From Cyclina sinensis (taxonomy: Eukaryota; Mollusca; Bivalvia; Venerida; Veneridae): DNA of 64,000 bases. The notes below the pieces were generated by a model. That model was not told where the DNA came from. It was given only the letters and a program-made list of their open reading frames with translations, and did no database searches. Below, piece by piece: positions 24,137-37,190 of this stretch (positions are counted from its first letter, which is position 1; every line of letters starts with the position of its first letter). Made by a program: the position numbers and the translations under genes. Location: NCBI GenBank assembly GCA_012932295.1, contig JAAONU010000017.1, positions 1,364,001-1,428,000 on the forward strand. Reading direction: 5' to 3'.

Positions 24137-24589
24137 GTAAGCGGATTTCCATAACCCATTACTGTTTTGCACGGACAAAAAATGTTGAGATATTTCGACA
24201 TTTCTTGTGACCTTGTCAATCAGCTTCTAATACAAGACCAAGCAATGAATAAATACTATTTAAATTTTTTTTTTCATCTACCCATGTATAATCGTAATAT
24301 TTATGACAGTAAATCAAATATCTAATGAAAAATTTGCTAATGAGAATATATATACAATAACAGTTTCAGGTCTGAAACAAACACCAAAGTAAACCAGCTA
24401 CATTTCATATTGATCGAGTAGACAGTAGCAATTAAAAAAAACATAAATCCTTTGGAATATATCTCGTGTGGGTCCTTTGGTTAATTTAACCTTTGATATA
24501 ACCTTTTAACACTGAAACTGCAAAAAATGGACGGTCTGACATACATTGAATGACACATATAACAAATACAAAAAGACCTTTAAATATTT

Positions 24590-24905
24590 TCTCCTAAAAA
24601 CGGTGGCAGGATTTATGTCAATTCTTCTTGCACAACGGCGGTTGCAGTGCTTTTCTCAAACATTTACGCATACACTTACATTCAACTCCTTTTACAAGAC
24701 GGCAGTCGCAGTATTAATTTCAATTAAAAGTTTAGTTTATGCCAAATTCATTTTAGTTCGATTGTGTAGGAAGCTTTGGTTGCAAGGCTATCTTCAAATC
24801 CTTTTGCGTTTAGATTTTAGCAAATCTTTTTGCATAAGGACTATCGCTGGATTAAACCAAACATTTTACATAAAGACTGTAGCAGGGTTATTTCAAACCT
24901 AACGT
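24590..24905. repeat. Degenerate minisatellite of roughly 36-38 bp
   Basis: A motif like ACGGCGGTTGCAG or actgtagcagg followed by ttcaaacattttac recurs at about 24600, 24637, 24698, 24776, 24838 and 24876, with spacing near 36-38 bp or about 1.6 to 2 times that. The open plus-strand frame at 24546-24902 runs through this decayed array and has no domain resemblance, so I do not call it a gene. Confidence 0.6.
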
Positions 24906-27477
24906 TTTAGAACTGATAACAATTCTTATATGCAATTTGGACGTAATGACAACTATCCAAAATTAACTTTATAACCCAACTAACATGGCAACAGTCACTG
25001 GGGATTTTCATTTATTGTAAGTTGTCTTATTGTTGGCCGACTTGCACAACTGATAAAACATCCGGAACATTACAGGATCTTTTTTACAATTAAAAGCACT
25101 ATTGTAGTGATATCTTACAAATGAAAAATATAAAAAAGATATAAAATTTCTGCAACTGTGCCTGTCTGAAAACAATTCTGCAAAATACATACGAAGACAG
25201 AAAATATAGCCACCTTCACAGAAATGTTAGTTCCAAGGCAAGAGGGAACAAGCCTTTCAAATAACGGTGCTGAAAACATCGCATTTCGTTGTATAATGTA
25301 CAAAAAGTGAAAACATTTCCTCTTACAAAAGTAAATATTTATTTAACTTGACCAGTAAAAGACTTCAGAATGAAATAATTTTGTGTGAAATATAAGAACT
25401 CAGGACAGCTCCAGCAAACAGAATAACAAGAGGAAGACAGGCAAAAATAAAGAAGGTTGAAGAACAAGCTCTTTGTCATGGTACGTTACATATACATGCA
25501 TAGCATTTAAGAGGAACATTGAGTCTGAATTATACGCCTTCAAATCTAAAATTAATGGACAAATCAAAAGAGTCTCAAAATTCTGTTAAAGTCAACTATC
25601 TTACACATCAGACCTCAGCTGTTTCAGTGTAGTTTAAGGAGGATTCTAAAAAATATCAGCTAGACGCCGAATATCTGAAATGTTTTTTTTATTTAAAACA
25701 CATTCAACAAAATTATGATAGGGTCAAATAATACGATAGTTTTTTCAAGTCCAAATCCAAGACCTTGTCTTTAGTTTATTCATATTGAAACTTGCTTGTA
25801 TTTTTTATGGGGAAAATGTAAGGAAAAGAAATGATTTATCACAAATCCAAACCGTTCGAGCAGTTATGTATATATTTTAAATATTATGTTCAGCCTACAG
25901 GTTTCAGAAATAACATGTGGTTGGTTTATTAGTAATTTGAAAATGCACGTTCTTAATTGAGATGAAAACAAGAATATCTACTGTATCTAGTGTTGGTTCT
26001 CAAGCCTTTTTGCAGAATAAATCTTTGATGTGAAATCTTTAGTTTTCCGTTTCAATTACATGCCTTGTTGGTTGATCCATGACATTTTTGCTTTTGCAGA
26101 TGCTTTGTTTTATATTATATTATATATGTAAAAAACAACATTTTATCGTAACAAAGATAACAGTTTACTAGTTCCTATATATCTACATAGATGACAACTT
26201 GTTTATGACAATGTGTGAACGTCATTTTGTGTTGAACATTCCCACGTAAAGACTGGTACATTATAAGTGGGCAAATTTCATTCGATAATGATGATATTAT
26301 ATGGTTACTATGGTACACATCGGTTTAATTGCTCATTACGGTTTATTTTCCCTACTCTGACATAAATACTAACTAAACTGGAGCTATTTTCGCTTAATAA
26401 TAAGGCTTTACAAAACACAGCGATATCTCATTAGTGTGCACAAATATCTGACGACAAGAATACATTCTAGAAAAATATAGAAAAACAGCGTTCATCTTTG
26501 TGCACATTACCATACTTTGCGGAAAAGCTACGACCAAAAATTACCTTTATGAGGAAAATAAAGCGAAAAATGCAAAATGAAAAAAATCAAATCATATTGT
26601 TAAGATATTTCATAAGAAAACTTCACGGTTCAGTGGATAGAGCCTTATATACATCATCACTGGTAAACGTCATAACTGCAGATCAAAACCTTTTGATGGC
26701 TAATCTAAGTTTCAGAAAGTGACCACTGCATCTTAAGCATGAGTGTTGGGTGTAGTTTAAATGTAAGAAATAGAAACATAAACAATTCCAATTTATCCTT
26801 TACAGCACAAGATGGAGATGCCACAACGAATAGAAATTAAATTTAGTAGGTTTACCTGAAGCGGTAAAAATATTTAACAAAGACCGCCATCTTACTTTGA
26901 TAATATTGACATTTGACTACAAATGTACATTCTGCGAGTGAAAAAATGTGATGCAACTTTTTTTTCGTTTTCTTTTCTTTTCTTGCAAAATGTCTTACTA
27001 TGCCGTAACGTGCTTTTGACTGTTTTAACAATAAATTGCCACTTGCAATCGATTATCACATTTTAACTTAAAATTATAATTAACTTAATTAATTAATTTA
27101 TTAAAATTGAAGTCTACGTCATTGTAGAACTCGTGTCATTTTGAAGTTTGTTTTTTCCTCCGATGAATTATTTCACATTTCTTTAATGGCATAGCATGTA
27201 ATATGATCAATTTCTATTGTGATGTTCCACATGGATAAGGCACATACTCACCAAACTGTTATTGCATTTGTATTGGTTACGGGAAAAGAATTAAGATAAT
27301 GTTGTAACGGCGGTTCATAAAAAGGCTGACTAGCTCTGCATGCAATATCATTAACATTACAGTCACATGTTCTTTAAAATTAAGCCGCATCTTCGTTTTG
27401 AAAACCAAAATGTAATAACTTGCAGAAATTACTACTATTTTCGAGAAGTTTGACTTTAACAATTGCATTTATACAGT
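24906..27477. other. Non-coding, no recognisable feature
   Basis: I found nothing supportable on either strand. The longest open frames are under 75 codons and have no domain resemblance. Confidence 0.4.
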
Positions 27478-27675
27478 GAGTAAGTAAGAAAGTAAAGAAA
27501 GTAAGTTAGTAAGTAAAGAAGCAAGCAAGCAAGGATGGAACAAAGTAAGCGAGCCAGCAAAGATGGAAGAACGGAAGGAAGGAAGCATGGAAGCAAGCGA
27601 GCAAGGAAGCAAACCAGAAATCAAGCAAGCAAGTAAGAAAGGAAGCAAAGAAGGAAGTTAAGTAAGTAAATAAAT
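27478..27675. repeat. Purine-rich imperfect tetranucleotide microsatellite
   Basis: AAGT, AAGC, GAAG and AAGG units mix over about 200 bp in a nearly all-purine plus strand. The complementary strand is pyrimidine-rich, which produces the leucine/phenylalanine/cysteine-rich minus-strand open frame at 27506-27799. That frame is an artefact of the repeat. Confidence 0.9.
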
Positions 27676-29250
27676 GGTTTATTAAACTGACATGGGTTTT
27701 ACAAAGCAAGAACACAGCACATAGGCAAAATATTACATCTAGCCCAAACGACTTACAAGACACCTGCATTATAAAGTATAAATGAGTCACATGATACATT
27801 ATATATAAAATAAAAAAATATTTCTAGTGACAAATGTCTTACTTCTTTTTATAGACGAACCATAAAATGGATTTAAGAGTTTTTTTGCCAGAAACGATTA
27901 TTAACACAATCCGTACATTTTTCAAATGTATCTGAGTTAAAAATATAGTAACAGATGAATAAATGAGTTATTTACTTAAAATGATATTAAACAAATTCTT
28001 GTGTATACTAGGACGGTTGGTCATTGAAGCATTTTTGAGCTTTTAAATATATAATAGTCCACAGCCATACTGTCCCTAAAATATAGTCTACAATTCTTTA
28101 CATACAAGCTATCATTAATATGTACATACTTTGTTGAATAAATATCCGCTCTAAAATACATATAAACATATACAACATTGTAATAACAATAAATAGCTGT
28201 ATTTGTCCTACCGTACAGGTCTCATTTACTGGCGACAGCTGTGTTTAAAACCTGTCCTCCGTTTATAGTCTATCCATAAAAATGGTTTCGCTATATATGT
28301 CTAATTTTATGGCAAGTTTTTAAATGCACGGCATTGTTAATCCGTTATGATTTCACTTACACTTATTGTGTCCACTTTGTAATACACCGCTAAGATTTTA
28401 TTGAAACCTGCCTTAGGGACCACCTATTTAAATTAAACTATTGTTTACTAAAATCATCCAATTGTTCACATTGAGCAATACCTGAGAGTGACTTTTAAAG
28501 GTCTAGTTTGACATTTGTTGTCTGAATTCATAATATAAGAAAAAAATAACTGCAACATTCACGAAAACAAATTATATTTCCATATCTATATATTTCACTA
28601 AGACTTTTACTTTATTCCTAATTCATGAAAATTGTTTATATTAACTTTTTGCTTATTCCCATGAATTTACAATATTATAACACAATAATGATATAGTAAA
28701 AAAAAATCGTCTGCAAAAAAAATCACTACCGCAGTAAATCACGACATCCTGCTACCATTTTGCGACATCAGACGCGCTCGCGCAGCTGTCACTGTTTAAC
28801 TGAAAGGCTTATCAAAGCCCCCTAAACTTGCTAATGTTGTGCTAAAATTCGATACAAAACTCGCGCTCAACTTATGTCGATAAGTCACCTTACCGCTCTG
28901 CAATGGAAGCGTCCATTATCAACCATATATTTCGTCATTGTAAAAAATCCAATACAACCAATACTATTATACAGGGACCTTGTCTCAGCGTCTCCTAACA
29001 ACCAAACTGTGTGTTTCCGCAACGGAAGTAAATAATATGGGGAAAAAAGACAACGCGATGTAGTATTTTGTGGAAATATTGTAATATTGATGCATAATGA
29101 ATGTTTCGATTTGTGTATAAATAGCAGGTAATTTCTGATAACGGCAGCAAAGCCTTTCTATAACTCTTGGCTTGATTATGGCGTTTTATTTCATTTGCTT
29201 TAATTAAATAAAAAAAAAAAACAATTTAAAGGAACGTAGGAGGAAGTACT
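27676..29250. other. Non-coding, no recognisable feature
   Basis: This is AT-rich with no exon, RNA gene or repeat that I can support. Confidence 0.4.
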
Positions 29251-29257
29251 GTTAGAA

Positions 29258-29440
29258 GAGTGGTGGTCGAAGGGTAAAAGTGCCAGACTCTCCCATCGGA
29301 ATTCGCTGGTTCTAATTCAGTCAGGGGTAGGAATCTCTGTGGTACATTTTTCACATTCTATATCCCGGCTTGAGTACTGGTCTGGATCCAGAAAACAGGA
29401 TAAATATAGCTTTTAAGGACTTGCTTCCGAATCGGTGTAA
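29258..29440 (+). repeat. tRNA-derived SINE
   Basis: GTGGTCGAAGGGTAAAAGTG (29264-29283) resembles the A-box region of serine or leucine tRNAs, and CTGGTTCTAATTC (29307-29319) resembles the B box. A non-tRNA body follows (ccggcttgagtactggtctg near 29370-29385). It lacks a proper T-arm stem, so it is a SINE-type sequence rather than a tRNA gene. The 3' end is approximate. Confidence 0.6.
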
Positions 29441-32400
29441 AATAGGTTAGCACAATGTAAAGGAACAACTCCATTTATAATGAATCATTTGTAAGGTGGC
29501 CGAAAAAGCTCTCATAAAATGAAGTCCGCATAAAAAGTGTGACGGTTTTAGTCCTAGTTAGACAAAGCGTGTGTAAACAAAGTTACAATGAGAAGACAAA
29601 TAAAAAGGTAAACAAATACAAACAAACTGAAAATTGTTTAGAACATACAAAGTAGACACATTTGATCTGAGAACCATACACTGTAAACAAATCGCAGGGA
29701 ACAAACACATTTAGTAGAAATATTGATGTTAAAATCTACAAATAATTAAAAATGTAAGGTAAACAATGACATACAATGTACACAGCTGAAAAACACAAAC
29801 TTTCACATAAATAAATAAATAAATCAATAAATAAATACTTTCTACATAAATTAAACAATTGGAAAAAAGAGCGTAGCTAACAAAACTATCATAATAAACC
29901 TGCAACATGAATGTACCAGAACAAAGTAAAATCGATCGAATGTTTTAATGAGCTGTCACGGATATATATTAATTTATGTAGAAAAAGTCAAAGCACATGT
30001 GTTGGACAGAAAAACAACAACAACAACAAGTAGAATATTGAAATAAATAAAAGGCTCGTCACGATTTTAAATCAGAATTATTTGCACGAAGTGAAATCTT
30101 TTGTGACAAAAAAAAACATATAAAAATATCAGACCAGAAGAATTCAGAGATTCTTCACAAGACACTTGTACTTTAAGGAAATATTTGAGTAAATTTTTAA
30201 TAATGGATTCTACCAGGAAATAAATAACTGAAGCCGTATATTGTCAAGAATGTGTGCATTCAGGATGTAGAAAACAGCTGACACCTTTTTGTTTATTGTT
30301 TAAGATACCAACCTGAACAAGAACAATAAAAATGGTTGGCCACCCTAGAAATACTGCATTCAACTATTCTATCCGGAATCAGCTAACGACTTCAAACTTA
30401 AAAGAATCTGTACATTGAAAATGAATTCAATTACATCTGTTAGAACTCACATGAAAACATACGTGTAATTTCTGTATTGTACACAGGAAAAGATTGTCAA
30501 GTGAATAACGTCAATATAAAAACAGTATTTTGTTTTTATCTCACACCTGGTTTTGCAATTTATTAGTTCCTTGTAAATGTTATATGTTTGCAGTAGTTAA
30601 TAAATAGTTAGTAAATTTAATTAGTTTACAAATTGCAGACACCAACATTTCCATAGGATTACTGTCGTAATTGTTTAACTGTTTGATCAATATTTGCACC
30701 AAAGTATTAATATTCAATTTCTCTCCTGGAAAATTGTCTGATAATACAAATCTGTTTAATATTTACCTTTGAATCTTCCGACTTCTTTTTCTTATTTGGT
30801 TTCTTTATTAAAACATAAAGGTTACAAATAAAAATTAATAAATTTTTATTATTTTTAGTAATTTGTAGCTATAATTCATTTTTGTTTACAACGGTAAAAA
30901 CTATTTTATTTTCGTTTCTTTGTCGTTTTCCTTGGGAAGCACTCAGCATAGTTATCCACGGATACCCGTTACCTAAAATCAACAACTTTTAAACGAGCTT
31001 AGAAGACGTCGTTGAAACGACAATGACAGACGATAAACCAAACAAAATAGGGAAAATACCCAGAAGAAATAAGTCACACCGGGTGTAGAAGACGAGTGAG
31101 CACAGAAAAGGTCATACCCCAACACTTTCTCATTCAGATTTCTTGTATTATGGTAGGAATAATCCTCAAGTCGACTCTACATACTCAAAGAATTGTAAAT
31201 AAAAACATGACCACAAACTATTCTTATCTGAAAGGGCGTTAGCATTGTATCAGAAGAGGGAAAATGATAGCAATATTCAAACACTCAAAATTGACAGTTT
31301 TGCAAAAATGGAAAGGATCTGTTTTGATAGAAGCTTGGTGCAAAATGTAATATGCAAAAAACTGCAATAACTTATAAAGGTTAAGACACCATTCCAAAAT
31401 ACAAGCATCATTGATTTCTCTTGAATTACAAACTTATTCAACCACGTTCATTTTGCTGAAATATATTGAAGTGGTGACGTAGTATTTTATAAACAACACC
31501 AGTTTTTTTTTCTCTTAAGCCAACAAATTATAACGCAAAAATCATTAAGCTGTTTATTCAAATGCTTTAGACACTTAATTCTGTTAATGCAAACACTGTT
31601 AATTTACACAAGGATTTATACGACAACAAGAATCTACACGTATCATTTAATACGACACTGGCTGTCTAGTATCTTATACTCCGTTGTCAAATCAAACAAT
31701 ATTAACAAGACAACGTTAGAGATTTTTTTTTTCAATTTACAGCAATAGAAATATTTCAGACAATTTTTAGAGAGCATAGCAAAGATATAAAGCTTTAAAA
31801 GACAACATATACGAAACAGCTGTATCATGTATGCAAATAAAAACTTTCATTTGATTGGTCCCTTCTACATGAGATGCTCCAGCGTCATTTAACAAACACA
31901 TTCACGAAACCTGAAGGGATATGGTATGCTGTGAGCACCAAGTGAAATTGCTAGTTCAAAACTTTTGCAAGATAACACAGTATTTTCTTCTAACATAAAT
32001 ATCCAACAAATTCAATGTTTTTGAAACATGCAATTCATTTGAACAGGAAGACACTATGGACGTTTTGTGTGTAGAAAGGCATCAACTATGCAAAATATAT
32101 TTAAGCAGAGAGTACAAAATTTTGTGTTAGCAGGTTTATAATAATTGCTGAAATTCTGGAAGCTGCAAAGAAACACGGCGCTGTTTATTTCCATGCGCTA
32201 AGTGTTATGTGTTACGTTATGAATGGCATTGTCAATTTTTAAGACACATTTCCAGCAACACTAAATCTTTACTCATATTACACCAAACGATTAAAGGCAG
32301 ATAGTAACCTAAAGAAATCTTAGGAATAACGCAACCGAAATGTTTGTAATATGCCATGAAAGAAAAGTTGCGGGACGTTTGGGACAGATATATCTAACTT

Positions 32401-35400
32401 TCTTCGATGCTCACGAAAACCTTAAAGAGCAGTTGTGAAAGAGTCATCAATCTTCTGCATTGCATTCATCTTTGCAAAATACCAAACATAAGAAATAAAC
32501 TATCCTTTGAGACCTGTTTGGGGATCATTTTGAACAATGAAAGTATTTATTGGCCATAAAACTCGAAACGTTTTATTACTGTCTCATTTCTCACTTGCCT
32601 TTCATAATCTGTTCATGGTTATCCAAAGAGAAACTCCTAACATTTTTTAAATTTTGTTCCTTGCATTTCATTTTGCTATTAAACCACTTTTTCTTTGTTT
32701 GACACGATTCAAAGCATCTGCAGCATATTATTCCCGAATGATGCAATTGTACCTAAAGAAAAACTGATTTCAAATTTCACGCCTTAATGGTTTCTTGGTA
32801 CTATTATATTTAATCCTATACAAACATACTTAAATTTCCAGTGTGCTTCCAACATGTCATCAATAAGATTAAGCGAAGAAGTCCATGCTTCCGTCAGTTG
32901 TCACTGACAGATTCAATAAATATTCATAACAAATCTGTAGAGTGTCTTTATGTCAGAATGATTTTATAAAGAACATACAACAACAGTGAACTTTTGCGCG
33001 CGTAGTTCTATAAGAGTAATTTCAAATTGTCTCACATTTACGGGAAGAGGAAAAACAAAGTTGTTTACTTGAGATCATTCACACATAAAATGAAAATATT
33101 TTTCTTGTTGTTTCTTACGGTTTTAAAAGATAAATAATACACATGTACATCAATTATTGTTTCAGCTTCTAGTGACTGACATCAAACATCAATTTTTGCC
33201 TCCAGGATATCTCGTCAGTACCTTTGTAAGTTATGAGCAGAAGTGGTATTTTCTGGCAAGAAAAGAGAATTTGTATTGTATTAATACCCCCCCCCCCTTT
33301 TTTTTTTGGTACAGCAAAGTTGCTAAAAAGGTCATAGAATTTATTCTGAATGAAACTAATTAGTTTGAAATAATGAGATATCATCATCACAATGAGAATT
33401 ATTCCTGACTAGATTACCCGACTTTTGTTTTCTGAGATTTATTCTGTATTAGGCAAAATCAGCTTCAAAGATGCTCGAATCAATGATTGGTTATACTATT
33501 GGAGGATTGCCTGCCTCTTTACTGTTTATTGAAACTTGCAAAACGTTGATGACTTCAACTTAAAAGGAACGACCATACATGGTCACTGACATTAAATTAA
33601 TGGAATGTTTGTCAAAACAAAGCCAGATAACAAAAATATAATATGATTGTTGATCAAGACCTTTGTTACAATAAAGATATTCAAAGGTGGTTCACATATT
33701 GAGTGATAAAATGATATTTTCAGAATACAATGAGAAAGTTAATTGCGTATTGCTGTCGAAAGTCATGAACTTACTTTCGCGTTGCTAAGCAAGAAATCTG
33801 AAGAAACTTAATACAGTTATATATATTGATTTTATGGAGATTTATTTAATGTTTTAGACTTAGAATATTCAGACTTGTCCAGCTAACATAACTCTTTTTA
33901 GATTACCATGTCTTTTCCATTACTTCAAAAGAATCAAATTGCCACTTTTTGGTTTTAATTTGTGTGAAGATAGAAATCAGCTGAAAGCTGTCACTTACTG
34001 AGAAACTGAGTAGTATTGGAACGCAGTTTTAGAAATTGTAGAAAATCAACAGCATATTAAAAAGAAATGGTAAGACGAATTGTCGGCTTTCAACAATTAA
34101 ACAACCTTATGTAATGCAATGCTCAGTTGATTTTGAATCATAACGTCTAAAAAGAATGAAAAAGTGCAACGGATAGAAAAATAAAGGCTAATAAAATGGA
34201 ATAAACTTTTAGAATAAACGTAATGATTTTCCTGTTAACCGTATGTTTTTGGTATAGAAAGAATTTAATGTAATTTATAATTGCGCTGACTAAACAAATC
34301 CAAAGCTAATCAAAAATCAGTTGTCCTTCTTTCGTAAGCATTTTGTCTCAAAAATTCGATTATCGGTCTTTGACATTAAATCGGAGTCTTAAATGTCGGA
34401 AAGAATTATCTTAGAAGTGAATAAAACAAACTCTCTGCAATCTGTAAATCAATGCTGAATCTAATGACTCCTTTTATGGAAGCAACATTGAATTTAATAT
34501 GAAGTTGACTTCTAGAGGGGTTTTTTAAAGTTCACATATGAAAGTTTTAGAGAAAATGGGTAAAAAAGGATAAATAAGACTCGTCAGACACAGGCAAAAA
34601 TGAGAAAAGGGAGTGCTTATTATGGATGAAAAGAATGTAAATACTTGTATACATAAACACGCACTAGAAAAGTGATATATCACCCTAACTCTTTTGGTAT
34701 TAACACGTTGTAAGAATTTTTGCAAGTTTAAGTTCCCCTTGTAGGCCTTCTTGTTTCGTTTTACGATCTTAAGGTTCTCATTTCTGCACTAATTTTAAGG
34801 GCACTAATGCTTTTAACAGTTCATATTACCACTATTCTTTGACATTTTGAAAATAGTGTTTTCACTGGACAATATAAGTTCGTCTGTAGGAATTAGTGGA
34901 GTTAAATCCAGGTTATATAGAGCAGCGCAGCATACAAAACCATAGCAAAACGTTACAAAAAGGTTTGTATACGTTTAATGAATTATGAATTTGCTACAGT
35001 TATGTGAAATTTACAAGTATCAGGCAAACGTGAAAAAGAAAGCAAATAGTCTAGTCTGTGTTAATAACAGTGTTTCTTACATCTGAGAATTAAATCAGAA
35101 AAAAATATATGATTTCGTAGCAGATGACTGCAACATTACCATTTTAATGGCATTTTTACATCAGCTTCTACGACTATGGAAAAAAAAAATAACGCCATCA
35201 AAAGTGCATTTACATCCTGTCTGTTATTAAAGCAACAAAATAGTTCGCTTTTTTCTAGTTGATCACTTCTTTTTTAGAAATTTAAACAAGTCTTGGATGT
35301 GTCAGCTGTCTCTGGTTCTATAACAAAGGCTGTTGAAATGCTTCTCTTCTAGGAAATGAAAACATTTCTCTTTTAATCATTTTTTCGTGTCCTCTTTATT

Positions 35401-36389
35401 GAGTAGATGGCTCAATATTTTTCCTTTCACTGTACCTGTGTCTGGGTTTATATTGCCAAGAGCTTTGCTTTTTCTTAAACATTCTTGAGACCAAAGCGAC
35501 TCCCGTAAGAAGTAAATTAAAGTAAATTAAGCTTTTGTTCGTTGTTTTTATATCTGTCTACAGAAGGCCATAAAAATTAATTCATTACCCTCGATGTTTA
35601 CTTAACTGTATTTGATTTCCTTCACTTATCTTAAATGAGAAGACTCAAAAGCACAGAGGTAAAATACAATGCAGCTTCAAGTAATGCTTTTCCCACAGTG
35701 TTAAACATTCCAAAACTACAAAGCTGACTGTTCCCTTGGCATTTGGAGTGCATTAGCCACATTTACATTTGTATTATTTTTTCTGAAAGCGTCCACGTTT
35801 CGTGTTTTCACACAGCATACATTCTGGTAATGACTCTAGTATTTATATAGTGCCAAACAACCAAGTCATTAATAATTAAACCATTCTTAGCATGTTCCAG
35901 CGGTTAATATGTCGTACTAGCCTAACCAATGCAAACCTAAATATCGTCGTAACAGCAAGTTTACATCGGTGATACGCAAGAATAATTTGAAATTATCTAG
36001 CGTAAAAAATTTTTAATACGGACTTTTTACCAAAACATTTTCCAAACAGTATTTCAGTTCCCATTTAATTTTCATAGTCAGTGACATTTTTAACAGAAAG
36101 AAATTCTTTTGAATTTCCGCTAAATAGTGGAAAGTATCGTACGTTCATAACTTATTCTTTGTCTGTTGAAAAGGTCGAGATCAATATAAACATGATTATT
36201 TATGATTTTATATACAATTTCAATAACAATGATGTATTGTGACTTTTTAGCAATGGCTTCGTTATTTCAAAATCATTCCGTCGGTTGTCTCTTCATGGTC
36301 TTTAGCCTTGTTTTGACATGACGAGCATTTTAAATGAATTCGGTGAACAAAAGCTATTAATTCTAAAAATGCAACAGAAACGAATTTGG
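29441..36389. other. Long non-coding stretch without recognisable genes
   Basis: About 7 kb of AT-rich sequence with scattered simple runs: AAAT repeats near 29808-29836 and a C-run followed by a T-run at about 33287-33308. Open frames at 33157-33390 on both strands overlap that run and look like artefacts. A short lysine-rich frame followed by a GTAAAT donor near 30770-30810 (minus) was considered and not accepted. Confidence 0.4.
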
Positions 36390-37190
36390 CTGACCACAGT
36401 AGAGTAATTCACTATGGAGAATGTGGTTGTCAAGAGTTAATTATTCTAGAGAAGCAATGAAATTATTTTTGTTGAGTGAAGTTTTTTATTCTAGAACATA
36501 AATGTTACGGAACTGTGTTTATTCAAGTAATTTATTCTAAAGAAGTAATTCAAAAGAATTTGGCTTACTGAATTTGTTCATTATAGAGAAGCAATTTAAA
36601 GTAATTTGGCTGACTAAGTAATTCATTCTAGAGGAACAACAAAACTGAATAAGGAGTTTCGTTGAATAACGTTATTCACTTTAGAGGAGCAATTAAAACA
36701 AATTTCATTCAAGTTATTCAGTCGAGGAGAGCAATTAGAACGCATTTCCTTCAAGTTATTCACTCTAGTGGAGAAATTAAAACGAATTTCCTTCAAGTTA
36801 TTTACTTTATAACAGTAATTAAACTGAATTTCCTTTAAGTTATTCACTCTATGGGGATGGGGGCAGTTAAAACAAAACTTCACTCAGACATTCATTCTAG
36901 AGAAACATTACAATTTGAAAATTTCGTTGACTAAAGTTATTTTTCTAGCAGAGGAATTAACACGAATTCCACTCAATGTATTATTTCTACAGACGCAAAT
37001 GAACGGAGTTATTATCCTAAATTTACTTATTATCGAGGATCAATGAAAACGAATTTATTTGACTAAAGTTCTTCATCCTGGAGTAGCAATAGAAACACAT
37101 GTAATTTGACGTATTTTGACGACCAAAATGTTTATTCTTAAGAAGGAACTGACTCAAATTTGTATGACTAGCGTTATTCATTCTAGAGTA
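36390..37190. repeat. Decayed tandem array with a period of about 42 bp
   Basis: Variants of 'ttattcactctagaggagcaattaaaacgaatttccttcaag' recur across about 800 bp. They are clearest at 36660-36860, where units start near 36674, 36717 and 36760. Because the period is close to a multiple of three, the minus strand is open at 36623-36883 with a repeated VNNLKEIRFNFSTR-like 14-mer. Divergence rises towards both ends, as expected for an old array. Confidence 0.75.

Noticed and set aside
24546..24902. 118-codon plus-strand frame
   Set aside because: It overlaps a degenerate minisatellite of about 36-38 bp and shows no family resemblance.
27506..27799. Leucine/phenylalanine-rich 97-codon minus-strand frame resembling a membrane protein
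   Set aside because: It reads the complement of a purine-rich AAGN microsatellite; hydrophobicity is compositional.
30770..30810. Short lysine-rich minus-strand frame (PNKKKKSEDSK) followed by GTAAAT
   Set aside because: Too short, with a poor acceptor; lysine runs are expected in A-rich DNA.
33157..33390. Overlapping open frames on both strands near a C/T homopolymer
   Set aside because: Frames span a homopolymer junction and have no domain or splice support.
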